In this document: piece by piece, positions 1 through 8,712 of the stretch
How positions within the stretch are numbered: the stretch's first letter is position 1
How the letters are laid out: each line of letters opens with the position of its first letter
Assembly (NCBI GenBank): GCA_025459175.1
Contig: JALORC010000038.1
Span: forward strand, 1 to 64,000
Length of the DNA stretch: 64,000 nt
Direction: 5' to 3'
Source: Planctomycetota bacterium
Lineage (GTDB): Bacteria > Planctomycetota > UBA1135 > UBA2386
Translations under genes and position numbers: made by a program
Notes under the pieces: model-generated
The model's database searches: none
The model's input: the letters and a program-made list of their open reading frames with translations, nothing else
What the model was told of the DNA's origin: nothing

Positions 1-1681
1 TCATCACGACGACGCCGCGCGCCGGGTCGTAGTCCATCTTGTGCTGCCAGCGGCGCGGCGGCGACTGCGTCGGCGTGCGCTGGATCCACTGCCAGCCGAG
101 CCCCGCCGGCACCAGTTCCCAGGTGTCGCCGAGGAACTGGCCGTTGGCGTCGGCGCCGCCGAACACGACGAGCCGGTCGCGCCGCTGGTCGAACGCCATC
201 GCGTGGCTCTGGCGCGGCGGGATGGCCCCTTGCACGGACATCTGCGTCCATTGCAAGACCGAGAACGTGGTCGTCATGCTCCACGTGTCGCCGAGCGTGC
301 TGCCGTCGTAGCCGCCGAACATCACCGCGCGGTTCCAGCCGCTCGCCCACACCATGTCGTGACCCATGCGCGGCGGCGGCGGCGCGCCGAAGACGAGGGC
401 CGGCTGCCATTGCGAGCCGGAGAAGCGCAACGTGTCGTTGTGGTAGGTGGTCGGATAGACGCCCCCGCCGAACAACACGATGCCGTCCGATGCGTAGCAG
501 ATGGCCGGCTGCGTGCGTGGCGTCAGGCTCGCGGACGCGCCGTGGTTGGTCCACGTCGAGCCGTCGAACGTCCAGGTGTCGTTCTGCAGTCCGTTGGGGC
601 CTTGCCCGGGGCCCAGCACCATGCGGCTGTTGTATGCATCGAACGCCATGTCGGTGTAGACGCGACTGGTCGGTTGCAGTGGTGCAGACGGGCTGCGCTG
701 AACCCAGATCGATACCGAAGACGGGAGTTCGTACAGCCGGTTCCAGGTCTGCTGCGAACCGAAGTCGGTGGCCACTCCGCCGAACAAGACGGGGGTGTTG
801 CGGACGTTGTCGTACGCGACGGCCCCTTGCCCGTAGGTCGTCACGAAACCCGGGAACTGCGCGCCGACGTTCCAGGACAGCGAGCCAGGGACGGCGGTGC
901 TGAAGGTCCCGAAGCACGTCTGGGAGGTGGTCGCAGAGAACACTCCGTTCCACAAGCTGCCCCCGACCGCGATCAGCGCATCCCGTTGCGGGTCGTAGAG
1001 CAGGGCCGAGCCGCCCGGGATGGTTCCGAAGTTCGTCACCGTGCTCCAGGACGTCCCGTTCCAGGCGTAGGTCGGGGGCGCTGACGAGATCCCAGCGCTG
1101 CCCAGCAAGTAGGTCCGTTGTCGGCTGGCCGCGTACGCCATGCCACCGTACGGCGGTGGAGCCGTGCCGCGGGACGTCCAGGTGGCCCCGTCGTACTGCC
1201 ACGTGCCGGACAAGCTGACGAGCAGGATCCCCGGGTTGGTTCCGCCGTGGTAGGTCATCACATGACCAGCCGCCCCGGGTGGGCTGATGGCGGGCGACAT
1301 TTGTCGCCAGTCGTCACCGTCCCACTCCCAGGTTTCCTGAAATCCGGTGACACCGTTGAAGCCACCGAAGAGGACCGTGATGCCGCGTACGGGATCGTAG
1401 GCCATCGCCGCAAGGAACCGAGGCGACGGGCTGTGGAGCGGATTGCGCCGGATCCAGACGCGGCCGTCCCATTCCCATGTCTCGCCGAGCGCGGATCCCG
1501 CGTTGGAACCGCCGAACATCACGGTTCGACCGCGACCCGTATCGAATGCCATCGCGTGGCTGCTGCGGCTCGTCGGATGCTCGCTGAGGCTCGCCCAGGT
1601 CGGACCTTGGCCAACGACCGACGGTGCCGAGGTGGTCGCTACCAGAGCGAAGAGAAGGAGCGAAGTGGAGTGTCTGCGCAT
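1..1681 (-). CDS. Secreted Kelch-repeat protein, N-terminal part (cut by left edge)
   Basis: The reverse strand is open from 1681 to the left edge (at least 560 residues) with no stop, so the C-terminus lies outside the window. The protein starts with a Sec signal peptide (MRRHSTSLLLFALVATTSA). About ten Kelch-type repeats follow, each about 50 residues, with the pattern 'MAFD..R.R.V.FGG.....L.DTWEWDG..W'. Kelch repeats fold into beta-propellers, and this one should be exported and used for binding; no catalytic domain is visible. I prefer the ATG at 1681 to the in-frame ATG at 1687 because a NANNNT hexamer (GAATGT) ends seven bases before 1681, as at other genes here. A second Kelch protein lies at 54491-56485. 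The fold is confident, the ligand unknown. Confidence 0.85.
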   Translation of the reverse strand, partial: MRRHSTSLLLFALVATTSAPSVVGQGPTWASLSEHPTSRSSHAMAFDTGRGRTVMFGGSNAGSALGETWEWDGRVWIRRNPLHSPSPRFLAAMAYDPVRGITVLFGGFNGVTGFQETWEWDGDDWRQMSPAISPPGAAGHVMTYHGGTNPGILLVSLSGTWQYDGATWTSRGTAPPPYGGMAYAASRQRTYLLGSAGISSAPPTYAWNGTSWSTVTNFGTIPGGSALLYDPQRDALIAVGGSLWNGVFSATTSQTCFGTFSTAVPGSLSWNVGAQFPGFVTTYGQGAVAYDNVRNTPVLFGGVATDFGSQQTWNRLYELPSSVSIWVQRSPSAPLQPTSRVYTDMAFDAYNSRMVLGPGQGPNGLQNDTWTFDGSTWTNHGASASLTPRTQPAICYASDGIVLFGGGVYPTTYHNDTLRFSGSQWQPALVFGAPPPPRMGHDMVWASGWNRAVMFGGYDGSTLGDTWSMTTTFSVLQWTQMSVQGAIPPRQSHAMAFDQRRDRLVVFGGADANGQFLGDTWELVPAGLGWQWIQRTPTQSPPRRWQHKMDYDPARGVVVM

Positions 1682-1849
1682 GCCCATGACATTCGCAGCG
1701 GGAGCCGATCAGAATCCGCACGCGAGATCCGTCGATGCCAACGGCCGCGTGCCGGGCCGAACTGCATGCCGCATCGCGGCCCATCGACTGCCACGCCGAG
1801 GAACACGGAAATCCCACGAACCGGCCAGTGCGACTTGGCGGGCACTCCC

Positions 1850-2061
1850 GCTGCATCGGGCTTCGCCCACCACGATGCCGTCCTCAACGTCGGCTCGCCG
1901 ATGCTGGTGCAGCTGCCGGCCGCGACTGCCTCGGCCCCGATCCCGAACCACCGGCGGTGGTCGGCGTGACGTTCTTCCTGCAGTCCTGGGCCTTCGTGCC
2001 GGGCGCCAACACGCTCGGCCTGCTGACCAGCAACGGCCTACGCGTGCAGCTCGGTCAGTGA
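1850..2061 (+). pseudogene. Remnant of a secreted protein C-terminal module, frameshifted
   Basis: Two overlapping plus-strand frames together encode the end of a planctomycete-type secreted protein. The first frame reads LPAATASAPIPNH and then runs into a stop at 1969. The second frame continues with VVGVTFFLQSWAFVPGANTL and ends GLLTSNGLRVQLGQ before the stop at 2061. Adding one C in the CCGGCGG run near 1951 would join them as PIPNH-PAVVGV. The ending closely matches the intact protein at 60939-62630, which ends GLLTSNGLELQLQ. No upstream body of a gene is visible; the region before it is the promoter side of the Kelch gene. I read it as a decayed 3' end with a one-base deletion. The rest of 1682-2179 shows nothing else I can support. 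Confidence 0.6.
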
Positions 2062-2179
2062 CAGCGGGGGTCGGCGCGGGGCCACCGCCGCTCTGGACGG
2101 AAGCTCCGTGGCACCGACACCCGGTCTTTCCCAAAGCTCACGACGCCGGCACGATGCGCACCGCTCGAGGAGATCCCCC

Positions 2180-3700
2180 ATGCCCACGAAGCACCGCCCC
2201 GTTCGCGCCACCCTTTCCCCTGCTCTGCTGCTCGCCTTGGCAGGATGCAGCGTGCGCGGGGGCCTCAATCCGCCGCCGCAGGCCAGCAATGAGCAGTACC
2301 CCGCGATCGTCGAGAACGCTTTCGCGGACACCACGACCCAGCCGCTGTCGACCTTCGGCCTCGACGTCGACACCGCCAGCTATGCGAACGTGCGGGACCT
2401 GCTGCGGCGCGGCCAGCTGCCGCCGGCCGATGCGGTGCGCGTCGAGGAGTTCGTCAATGCCTTCCCGTATGCCGTGCGGCCGGCGAACGGCGAGGATGCA
2501 CTGGCGGTCGCGAGTGAAGTGCAGCCCTGTCCGTGGGCGGCCGACCATTGGCTGCTGCGCGTCGCCGTGCGCGCCCGCGCTCCGGTCGCCGAGCAGGCCG
2601 AGGCGCCGCTGCGGTTGGTGTTCCTGATCGACGTGTCCGGCTCGATGGACGAGCCGGACAAGCTGCCGCTGGTGAAGCGTTCGCTCGGCGTACTGGTCGA
2701 CGCGCTGCGGCCGCAGGACCACGTGGCGATCGTCAGCTACTCGGACCGCGCCGAGTTCCCACTGCGCCACGGGTCTGGCGAGCAGAAGGCGGCGATCCGG
2801 GAGGCGATCGCCGGGCTCGTCGCGAAAGGCGGCACCAATGGTGATGCGGGGCTGCGGGCGGCGTGTGCGCTCGCGCGCGAGATGCCGACCGACGGTGAGG
2901 TCCGCGTCGTCCTGGTCACCGACGGCGACTTCAACATCGGCGCCAGTGGTCCCGAGGGCCTGCGGCAGTTGCTGGCCGAGCAACGCAAGGAACGCACGCG
3001 CCTGACGGTGCTCGGTTGCGGCCGCGGCAACCTGAAGGCCACCAACCTCGAAGCGGTCGCGCGGGCCGGGGACGGCGCCTACCACTATCTCGACGGCATC
3101 GCGATGGCGAAGCGCCTGTTCGGCTCGCGGCTGCAGGAACAGCTGATGACGGTCGCGCGCGAAGCGAAGGTGCAGGTCGAGTTCCATCCGCGCCACGTCG
3201 CGAGCTGGCGTCTGCTCGGCTACGAGGACCGCGTGCTGCAGGCGCGTGAGTTCGCCGACGCGAAGGCCGACGGCGGCGAGATCGGCCCGGGCCAGTGCGT
3301 GACGGCCCTCTACGAACTGGTGCCGCGGGCGGGTGCCGTGCGCGACGGCGTGGCGCTGCGCTACGCCAGCGCGGGGGCTGCCGCGGTGCCGGAAGTCCAT
3401 CCTGACGAACTGCTCGCGGTGGCGTTCGCTTGGTCACCACCGACGGGCGGCGACCAGATCACGCGGCGACACATCGTGCAGGTGCGCGACGTCGCGGCGG
3501 CGCCGGCCAGCCACGACTTCCTGGTCGCGTCGACGGCGGCCGCGTTCGCGCTGTTGCTGCGGCAATCGGCCCATCGCGGCGATCTCGATTGGGCGCGCCT
3601 GACGGCGCTCGGCGATCGGCTGGACAGTTCCGTGGTCGACGAGCACGAACTCATCGAGCTCATCAACCAAGCCGCACGGTTGGCGCGCGTGCGCAGTTGA
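2180..3700 (+). CDS. VWA-domain lipoprotein, YfbK-like
   Basis: This 506-residue protein has a lipoprotein signal with lipobox LAGC (Cys23), so it should be anchored in the cell envelope. Residues about 57-95 carry the conserved block found before the VWA domain in YfbK-type proteins (STFGLDVDTASYANVRDLLR). The von Willebrand type A domain follows, with an intact metal-binding DVSGSM motif at about 151-156. The C-terminal third matches the DUF3520 region of the same family. The start at 2180 is set by a Shine-Dalgarno sequence (GAGGAGA) and the signal peptide. Family members are envelope proteins of unknown function; VWA domains usually mediate metal-dependent protein binding. It appears to be transcribed alone. 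Confidence 0.9.
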   Translation: MPTKHRPVRATLSPALLLALAGCSVRGGLNPPPQASNEQYPAIVENAFADTTTQPLSTFGLDVDTASYANVRDLLRRGQLPPADAVRVEEFVNAFPYAVRPANGEDALAVASEVQPCPWAADHWLLRVAVRARAPVAEQAEAPLRLVFLIDVSGSMDEPDKLPLVKRSLGVLVDALRPQDHVAIVSYSDRAEFPLRHGSGEQKAAIREAIAGLVAKGGTNGDAGLRAACALAREMPTDGEVRVVLVTDGDFNIGASGPEGLRQLLAEQRKERTRLTVLGCGRGNLKATNLEAVARAGDGAYHYLDGIAMAKRLFGSRLQEQLMTVAREAKVQVEFHPRHVASWRLLGYEDRVLQAREFADAKADGGEIGPGQCVTALYELVPRAGAVRDGVALRYASAGAAAVPEVHPDELLAVAFAWSPPTGGDQITRRHIVQVRDVAAAPASHDFLVASTAAAFALLLRQSAHRGDLDWARLTALGDRLDSSVVDEHELIELINQAARLARVRS

Positions 3701-4055
3701 TCGGGGGATGGCGAGCGGCAGGCCCCGTGACCGGAGCGCGCCCATTGCAGGTTGCGTGCGCGGAAGAGTCGGTGGCCCTGGACTCAGCCCTTCCTCGTCT
3801 TCTTCGCGGCCTTCTCGGCGGTCGACCGACCGGCCATCCGGACGACCTCCCGATCATCAACCCCGCACTGATCCGTCGTCGGGACGACGTGCGCGTGCTG
3901 CGGCGGGCTGGCGATCGCACGCGCGGTGTCACGCCGCAGGTCGGCCGTAACGGGGCACGAAATCGCCAGCGGTTGCCGATTCTCCCCCCGACGACCAACC
4001 CCACGGCAGCGCGAGCCCCACCAACGCCCCGCCTTCCGCTACCATCCTCGCCCCG
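3701..4055. other. Intergenic region with one tiny reverse ORF
   Basis: This 355-base gap separates the VWA lipoprotein from the radical SAM gene. The only item I see is a reverse-strand mini-ORF (3784-3837) that would encode a Lys-rich 17-residue peptide, MAGRSTAEKAAKKTRKG, with GGGAGG eight bases before its ATG. It could be the tail of a lost gene or chance. The right end holds a TACCAT hexamer ten bases before the radical SAM start codon, a possible -10 element. Confidence 0.4.
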
Positions 4056-6050
4056 ATGGCCAGCCCCTGCAGCACCCCGCCCGCGAACTCCTTCCTGCCC
4101 ACCACGGCCGCCGAGATGAAGGCGCGCGGCTGGGACGAGGTCGACGTCGTCTTCGTCAGCGGCGACGCCTACATCGACCACCCGTCGTTCGCCGCCGCGC
4201 TGCTCGGCCGCGTGCTCGAGCGCGAGGGCTTCCGCGTGGCGATCCTGCCGCAACCGCCGTGGACCACGCCCGACGCGTTCCGCCAGTTCGGGCGCCCACG
4301 CCTCTGCTTCGCGGTCAGCGCCGGCAACATGGACTCGATGATCAACCATTACACGGCGAACAAGAAGCGGCGCAACGACGACGCCTATTCGCCCGGTGGT
4401 CGCATCGAGCTGCGGCCCGACCGCGCCACCAACATCTACGTGCAGCGCTGCCGCGAGGCGTGGAAGGACGTGCCGGTGATCGCCGGCGGCGTCGAGGCGT
4501 CGCTGCGTCGCGTCGCCCACTTCGACTACTGGTCCGAGACGGTGAAGCCGTCGATCCTCGCCACCAGCAAGGCCGATCTGGTCGGCTTCGGCATGGGCGA
4601 ACGGGTGATCGTCGAGGTCTGCAAGCGCCTGCGCGATGGCAAGTCGATCCGCGACTGCCGTGACCTGCGCGGGGTCGCCTACCTGCTCGGCCAGAAGGAG
4701 ACGCTGCCGGCGCACGAATGGCACGACGCCAGCTGCGACAACAAGACGGTCGAGCTGCCGAGCTTCGAGCAGGTCACCGCCGACAAGGTCGCGTTCGCGA
4801 CCGCGACGCGGCTGATCCACCACGAGACCAACCCGAAGAACGGTCGGCGCCTGGTGCAGAAGCACGGCGACCGGTTGCTGGTCGTCAATCCGCCGGCGCT
4901 CGCACTCGACGAGCAGGGCATGGATCGCATCTACGACCTGCCCTACACGCGCAAGCCGCATCCGCGCTACACCGAGCCGATCCCGGCGCACACGATGATC
5001 AAGGACTCGGTCACCACGATGCGCGGGTGCTTCGGTGGCTGCACGTTCTGCTCGATCACGATGCACCAGGGCCGCGCGATCCAGAGCCGCAGCCAGGACT
5101 CGGTGCTGAAGGAAGTGCGGCAGATGGCCGCCGATCCCGAGTTCAAGGGGCACATCAGCGACGTCGGCGGCCCGACCGCGAACATGTACCAGATGCGGTG
5201 CACGCGGCCGGACGTCGAGGCGAAGTGCCGGCGCTTGTCGTGTGTGCACCCGACCGTCTGCAAGCTGCTCGGCGTCGACCACGGGCCGACCAAGGACCTG
5301 TTGAAGAAGGTGCGCGAGACGCCCGGCATCAAGACCGTTCGGGTCGCGTCCGGCATCCGCATGGACCTCGCGCGCTTCGACGACGAGTACCTGGAGGACA
5401 TGGCGCGCCACCACGTCGGCGGCCAGCTGAAGGTCGCGCCCGAGCACACCAGCGAGAAGGTGCTGTCGCTGATGAAGAAACCGGCGACGTCGACGTTCGA
5501 CGAGTTCGCCGCCAAGTTCGAGGATGCGAGCAAGCGCGCCGGCAAGGAGCAGTACCTGATCCCGTACTTCATCGCCTCGCACCCGGGCTCGGGGGTCGCC
5601 GAGATGATCGAGCTCGCGGTGTTCCTGAAGCAGCGCGGCTACAAGCCGCGCCAGGTGCAGGACTTCATCCCGGCGCCGATGGACATCGCGACGTGCATGT
5701 ACTGGACCGGGCTCGACCCGATGACGATGCAGCCGGTCGAGACGGTGAAGAAGCTGAAGGACCGCGAGATGCAGCGCGCGTTGATGCAGTACTTCAAGCC
5801 GGAGAACTGGTTCGTCGTGCGCCAGGCGCTGCTCGAGGCCGGCAGGAAGGACCTGATCGGTTCGGGGCCGGAGTGCCTGATCCCGGCCAATCCGCCGAAG
5901 GTCGCGATCGAGGCGCGCCGCTCTGGCGCCAACGGCAAGCAGCCGCGGCGCGGCGACCCGACCTACGTGCACGCGAAGGACGCCGGCACGAAGAGCACGG
6001 GTGGGTTGCCGTGCAATGCGAGCCCCTACGACGACGACGAGGACGACTGA
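4056..6050 (+). CDS. YgiQ family radical SAM protein
   Basis: The 664-residue product matches YgiQ/UPF0313 radical SAM proteins over its full length. The N-terminal part (VDVVFVSGDAYIDHPSF) is the family's characteristic cobalamin-binding-like region. The radical SAM cluster motif CX3CX2C is intact in RGCFGGCTFCSITMHQGR at about residues 326-343. A further family block lies near LKVAPEHTSE. The C-terminus ends in an acidic tail. These proteins are predicted cytosolic 4Fe-4S enzymes that use S-adenosylmethionine; their substrate is not known. The ATG at 4056 is the only good start before the conserved block, and no Shine-Dalgarno sequence precedes it. Confidence 0.93.
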   Translation: MASPCSTPPANSFLPTTAAEMKARGWDEVDVVFVSGDAYIDHPSFAAALLGRVLEREGFRVAILPQPPWTTPDAFRQFGRPRLCFAVSAGNMDSMINHYTANKKRRNDDAYSPGGRIELRPDRATNIYVQRCREAWKDVPVIAGGVEASLRRVAHFDYWSETVKPSILATSKADLVGFGMGERVIVEVCKRLRDGKSIRDCRDLRGVAYLLGQKETLPAHEWHDASCDNKTVELPSFEQVTADKVAFATATRLIHHETNPKNGRRLVQKHGDRLLVVNPPALALDEQGMDRIYDLPYTRKPHPRYTEPIPAHTMIKDSVTTMRGCFGGCTFCSITMHQGRAIQSRSQDSVLKEVRQMAADPEFKGHISDVGGPTANMYQMRCTRPDVEAKCRRLSCVHPTVCKLLGVDHGPTKDLLKKVRETPGIKTVRVASGIRMDLARFDDEYLEDMARHHVGGQLKVAPEHTSEKVLSLMKKPATSTFDEFAAKFEDASKRAGKEQYLIPYFIASHPGSGVAEMIELAVFLKQRGYKPRQVQDFIPAPMDIATCMYWTGLDPMTMQPVETVKKLKDREMQRALMQYFKPENWFVVRQALLEAGRKDLIGSGPECLIPANPPKVAIEARRSGANGKQPRRGDPTYVHAKDAGTKSTGGLPCNASPYDDDEDD

Positions 6051-6066
6051 ACGGCGGGTGCGGCGC

Positions 6067-8613
6067 TCACTGCGCCAGGAACGTCGTGCGCTCGAGGTTG
6101 CCCAGCCGGGCGGTAGTGCCGGTCATCGCCTGCCAATACAGAGTGAGACCGACGAGCGCCGGGATCGGCGGCACCGGCTGCTGGAACACCGCCTTGCCCG
6201 CCGCGTCGAGCGCCCCGGTCGCCATCACGACCAGGGACGCCGGGTCGAGGCGCAGCGTGCCGAGACCCGGGAGCGGCTGCAGCGTGGGTGCCAGTGCGAG
6301 CGCCAGCGCATAGGGATCACCGGCGCGGCCTTCGACGTCGAGCACCAGCGGGTAGCCGATGCGCGGCAGCGTGCGCCAGCTCAGGTGGCGCATACGGTTC
6401 CACCACAAGCGCGGTGGGCCGTACGTAGCGACCACGGCGTCGAGATCGCCGTCGCCGTCGAGGTCGACGGGGGCGATCTCGCGAATGTAGTTGGGCGCAT
6501 CGTCGGCAGCCCCAGGCACCAACGTGAAAGCTCCCGAGCCGTCGTTCGCGTACAGCGCCCCCGCATTCACCAATGCACCGTTCGCGAGCAACACGTCGAG
6601 GTCACCGTCACCGTCGAAGTCGCCGGCGGCCGCGAAATAGCCATCGCTGGGCGCCGGCGGCAGACCTGCCCCGACGGCTGCGAACACGCCCGCGCCGTCG
6701 TTGCGGAACAGGTAACCGTGGTGCACGAAGTCAATGTCCAGGTCGCCGTCGAAGTCCCCTGGGAGCGGTGGCAGGATCGAGTTCGATACCGTGGTCGCGA
6801 CCACCGTGAACGTGCCGGTCCCGTTGTTCCGCAGCACCAGCCGGCTGGCAATCACGTCGAGGTCACCGTCCGAATCGATGTCTACGAGCTTCGGATTCCG
6901 GCCGTACACCGCGGCAGGCACCGCGCCTGTCGCGACGCTGAACACGCCATTGCCCTGGTTGCTCAGCACCACGTCGCCCACCGACGATGCCGACACGTAG
7001 AGATCCACGTCGCCGTCGCCGTCGAGATCGCCGGCTGCGACCTGGTCGCCAACGGGATACGTGGTCGACTGCAGCGTGAGCACCGAGCCCTGATTGAGAT
7101 AGACGATGACACTGGGCGAGTTGCCCATCGCGGCGTTGCCGGTGACGACATCGAGGTCGCCGTCGGCGTCGAGGTCGACCAGGACCATGGACCTGGTGTA
7201 CGGGGAGTTCTGCGTGAAGTCGCCGTTCGCGACCGGCATCAGGCTGCCGTGGCCGTCGCCGCGGAAGAACCAGCCGGGCAGGGTTTGCGCCCCGATCAGC
7301 ACGTCGGCATGGCCATCACCGTCGAGATCGCCCACCGCCACGGCACCCGCACTCGTGAACACCTCTGGTAGATCGGCGACCACGAGCTGGACCGGCACGG
7401 AGCCGATGTTGCGCAGCCAGCGGGCGCGCAAACCGGTGGTCGGTGCCAGCAGCACGTCGAGATCCCCGTCACGCTCGAGGTCGAGGACCAGTGGCAACGC
7501 GGCGCTGGTCGCGCGCAACGCCAGGGTCACATTCGCAGATGGAACCGGGGTGAACGTGCCACCCACGTTGCGCACCGGCTGCCACGTCGTCGACGTGCAG
7601 ACGCCGAAGTCGATGAAGCCGTCGGCGTCGAAGTCACCGACGGCGAGGTCGCTGTCGACCGGGGTCGGCAGCGGCAGCGGGACGACGAGGAACGACCCCG
7701 TGCCGTTGTTGCGCAGGAAGCGAGGCTGGAGGGTGTCGTGGAGCAGCACGTCGACGTCGCCGTCGGCGTCGAAATCGCGCGCGTGCACAGCCGACGTGTT
7801 CGTCGGCCCCGGCTGGAACGCCTGGTCCCGGGCGAACCAGCCGGTGCCTTGGTTGCGATACACACGATCCTGGTTCAGGAACGCCCCCATCGCGGACGTC
7901 TGCGAGTTGCCGAAGTAGATATCGAGGTCGCCGTCGCCATCGAGGTCCACCAGAGCGACCGCCGTCGTCTCGTCGCCGTCGACCGGCAGACGGTGTGTGG
8001 CATCGACGAAGGTGCCTGCACCTTGGTTCAGCCACAGCCTGTTCTGACCGCCGACCACATACACCGTGGGCGGCAGCCCCAGCTGGGTCGGGACGGAGTA
8101 CACGAGCGGGCGGACCGCGATGACCAGATCCCGATCGCCGTCGCCGTCGACGTCGCCCGCGGCGACATCGGTGGCGATCTCGCCGCCAAAGGAGCCGACG
8201 GCACCGAGCAGGGCGGTGGCGGTGAACGTTCCGGCGCCGTCGTTGACGAACAACTGGCTGCCGCCGCCGCCGAACACTGCGCTGCCCACCGGGAACGCGA
8301 GGCGCGGGGCGCACGCGTCGAGATCACCGTCGCCGTCGAGATCCGCGAGCGCGAGTCGCGGCCTGTCCCACTGCAGGGACAGCTGCGGGCTGAACAGCGA
8401 CCTGCGCACGCTGAAGCCCCCGTCGGCCCGCCCGAGCAACGCGACATTGGCCGCAAAAAGGTGGTCGACGTGGCCGTCGCCGTCGATGTCGCCGGATGCC
8501 AGGTGCCTGCCGAAGCTCTCATCGCGCAGCAACACGGTGTGCGCCTCGCGCAGCACCGGCTGCTGGGACACGAGCGGAACAGCGAGCGAGACCGCGAGCG
8601 ACACCAGGCGCAT
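6067..8613 (-). CDS. Secreted FG-GAP/VCBS repeat protein
   Basis: This 848-residue protein has a signal peptide (MRLVSLAVSLAVPLVSQQ) and 14 calcium-loop repeats of the type DLDGDGDLD spaced about 45-60 residues apart. That is enough for two seven-bladed integrin-type beta-propellers. At least one loop is degenerate (LDLERDGDLD). The last 90 residues form a separate domain ending PVPPIPALVGLTLYWQA, related to the C-terminal module of the other secreted proteins here. The start at 8613 follows a GAGGAA Shine-Dalgarno sequence. Such proteins are exported, bind Ca2+ and are thought to mediate adhesion or ligand binding. The repeated codons make this stretch internally repetitive at the DNA level. 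Its 3' end faces the radical SAM gene. Confidence 0.9.
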   Translation of the reverse strand: MRLVSLAVSLAVPLVSQQPVLREAHTVLLRDESFGRHLASGDIDGDGHVDHLFAANVALLGRADGGFSVRRSLFSPQLSLQWDRPRLALADLDGDGDLDACAPRLAFPVGSAVFGGGGSQLFVNDGAGTFTATALLGAVGSFGGEIATDVAAGDVDGDGDRDLVIAVRPLVYSVPTQLGLPPTVYVVGGQNRLWLNQGAGTFVDATHRLPVDGDETTAVALVDLDGDGDLDIYFGNSQTSAMGAFLNQDRVYRNQGTGWFARDQAFQPGPTNTSAVHARDFDADGDVDVLLHDTLQPRFLRNNGTGSFLVVPLPLPTPVDSDLAVGDFDADGFIDFGVCTSTTWQPVRNVGGTFTPVPSANVTLALRATSAALPLVLDLERDGDLDVLLAPTTGLRARWLRNIGSVPVQLVVADLPEVFTSAGAVAVGDLDGDGHADVLIGAQTLPGWFFRGDGHGSLMPVANGDFTQNSPYTRSMVLVDLDADGDLDVVTGNAAMGNSPSVIVYLNQGSVLTLQSTTYPVGDQVAAGDLDGDGDVDLYVSASSVGDVVLSNQGNGVFSVATGAVPAAVYGRNPKLVDIDSDGDLDVIASRLVLRNNGTGTFTVVATTVSNSILPPLPGDFDGDLDIDFVHHGYLFRNDGAGVFAAVGAGLPPAPSDGYFAAAGDFDGDGDLDVLLANGALVNAGALYANDGSGAFTLVPGAADDAPNYIREIAPVDLDGDGDLDAVVATYGPPRLWWNRMRHLSWRTLPRIGYPLVLDVEGRAGDPYALALALAPTLQPLPGLGTLRLDPASLVVMATGALDAAGKAVFQQPVPPIPALVGLTLYWQAMTGTTARLGNLERTTFLAQ

Positions 8614-8712
8614 GGGAGTTCCTCGGTTCAGGCAACGGGTCGCCGACTCAGCGACGCACATTCCAGGCAGCATACGGCGGGCCACGCTTCGGGAGCGAAT
8701 CCCGAGGCTCTG

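Noticed and set aside
1293-1308. GGCGACATTTGTCGCC palindrome, partly repeated at 18435-18449
   Set aside because: The first copy lies inside Kelch codons. A shared 15-mer in 64 kb of biased sequence is not surprising, so I do not call it a regulatory motif.
3663-5972. A 769-codon reverse ORF
   Set aside because: It is antisense to the radical SAM gene, whose motifs are intact. The translation has no recognisable domain.
6430-8500. Short DNA repeats rich in CGTCGCCGTCGA
   Set aside because: They are the codons of the DXDGDGD calcium loops in the FG-GAP protein, not a CRISPR or mobile repeat.
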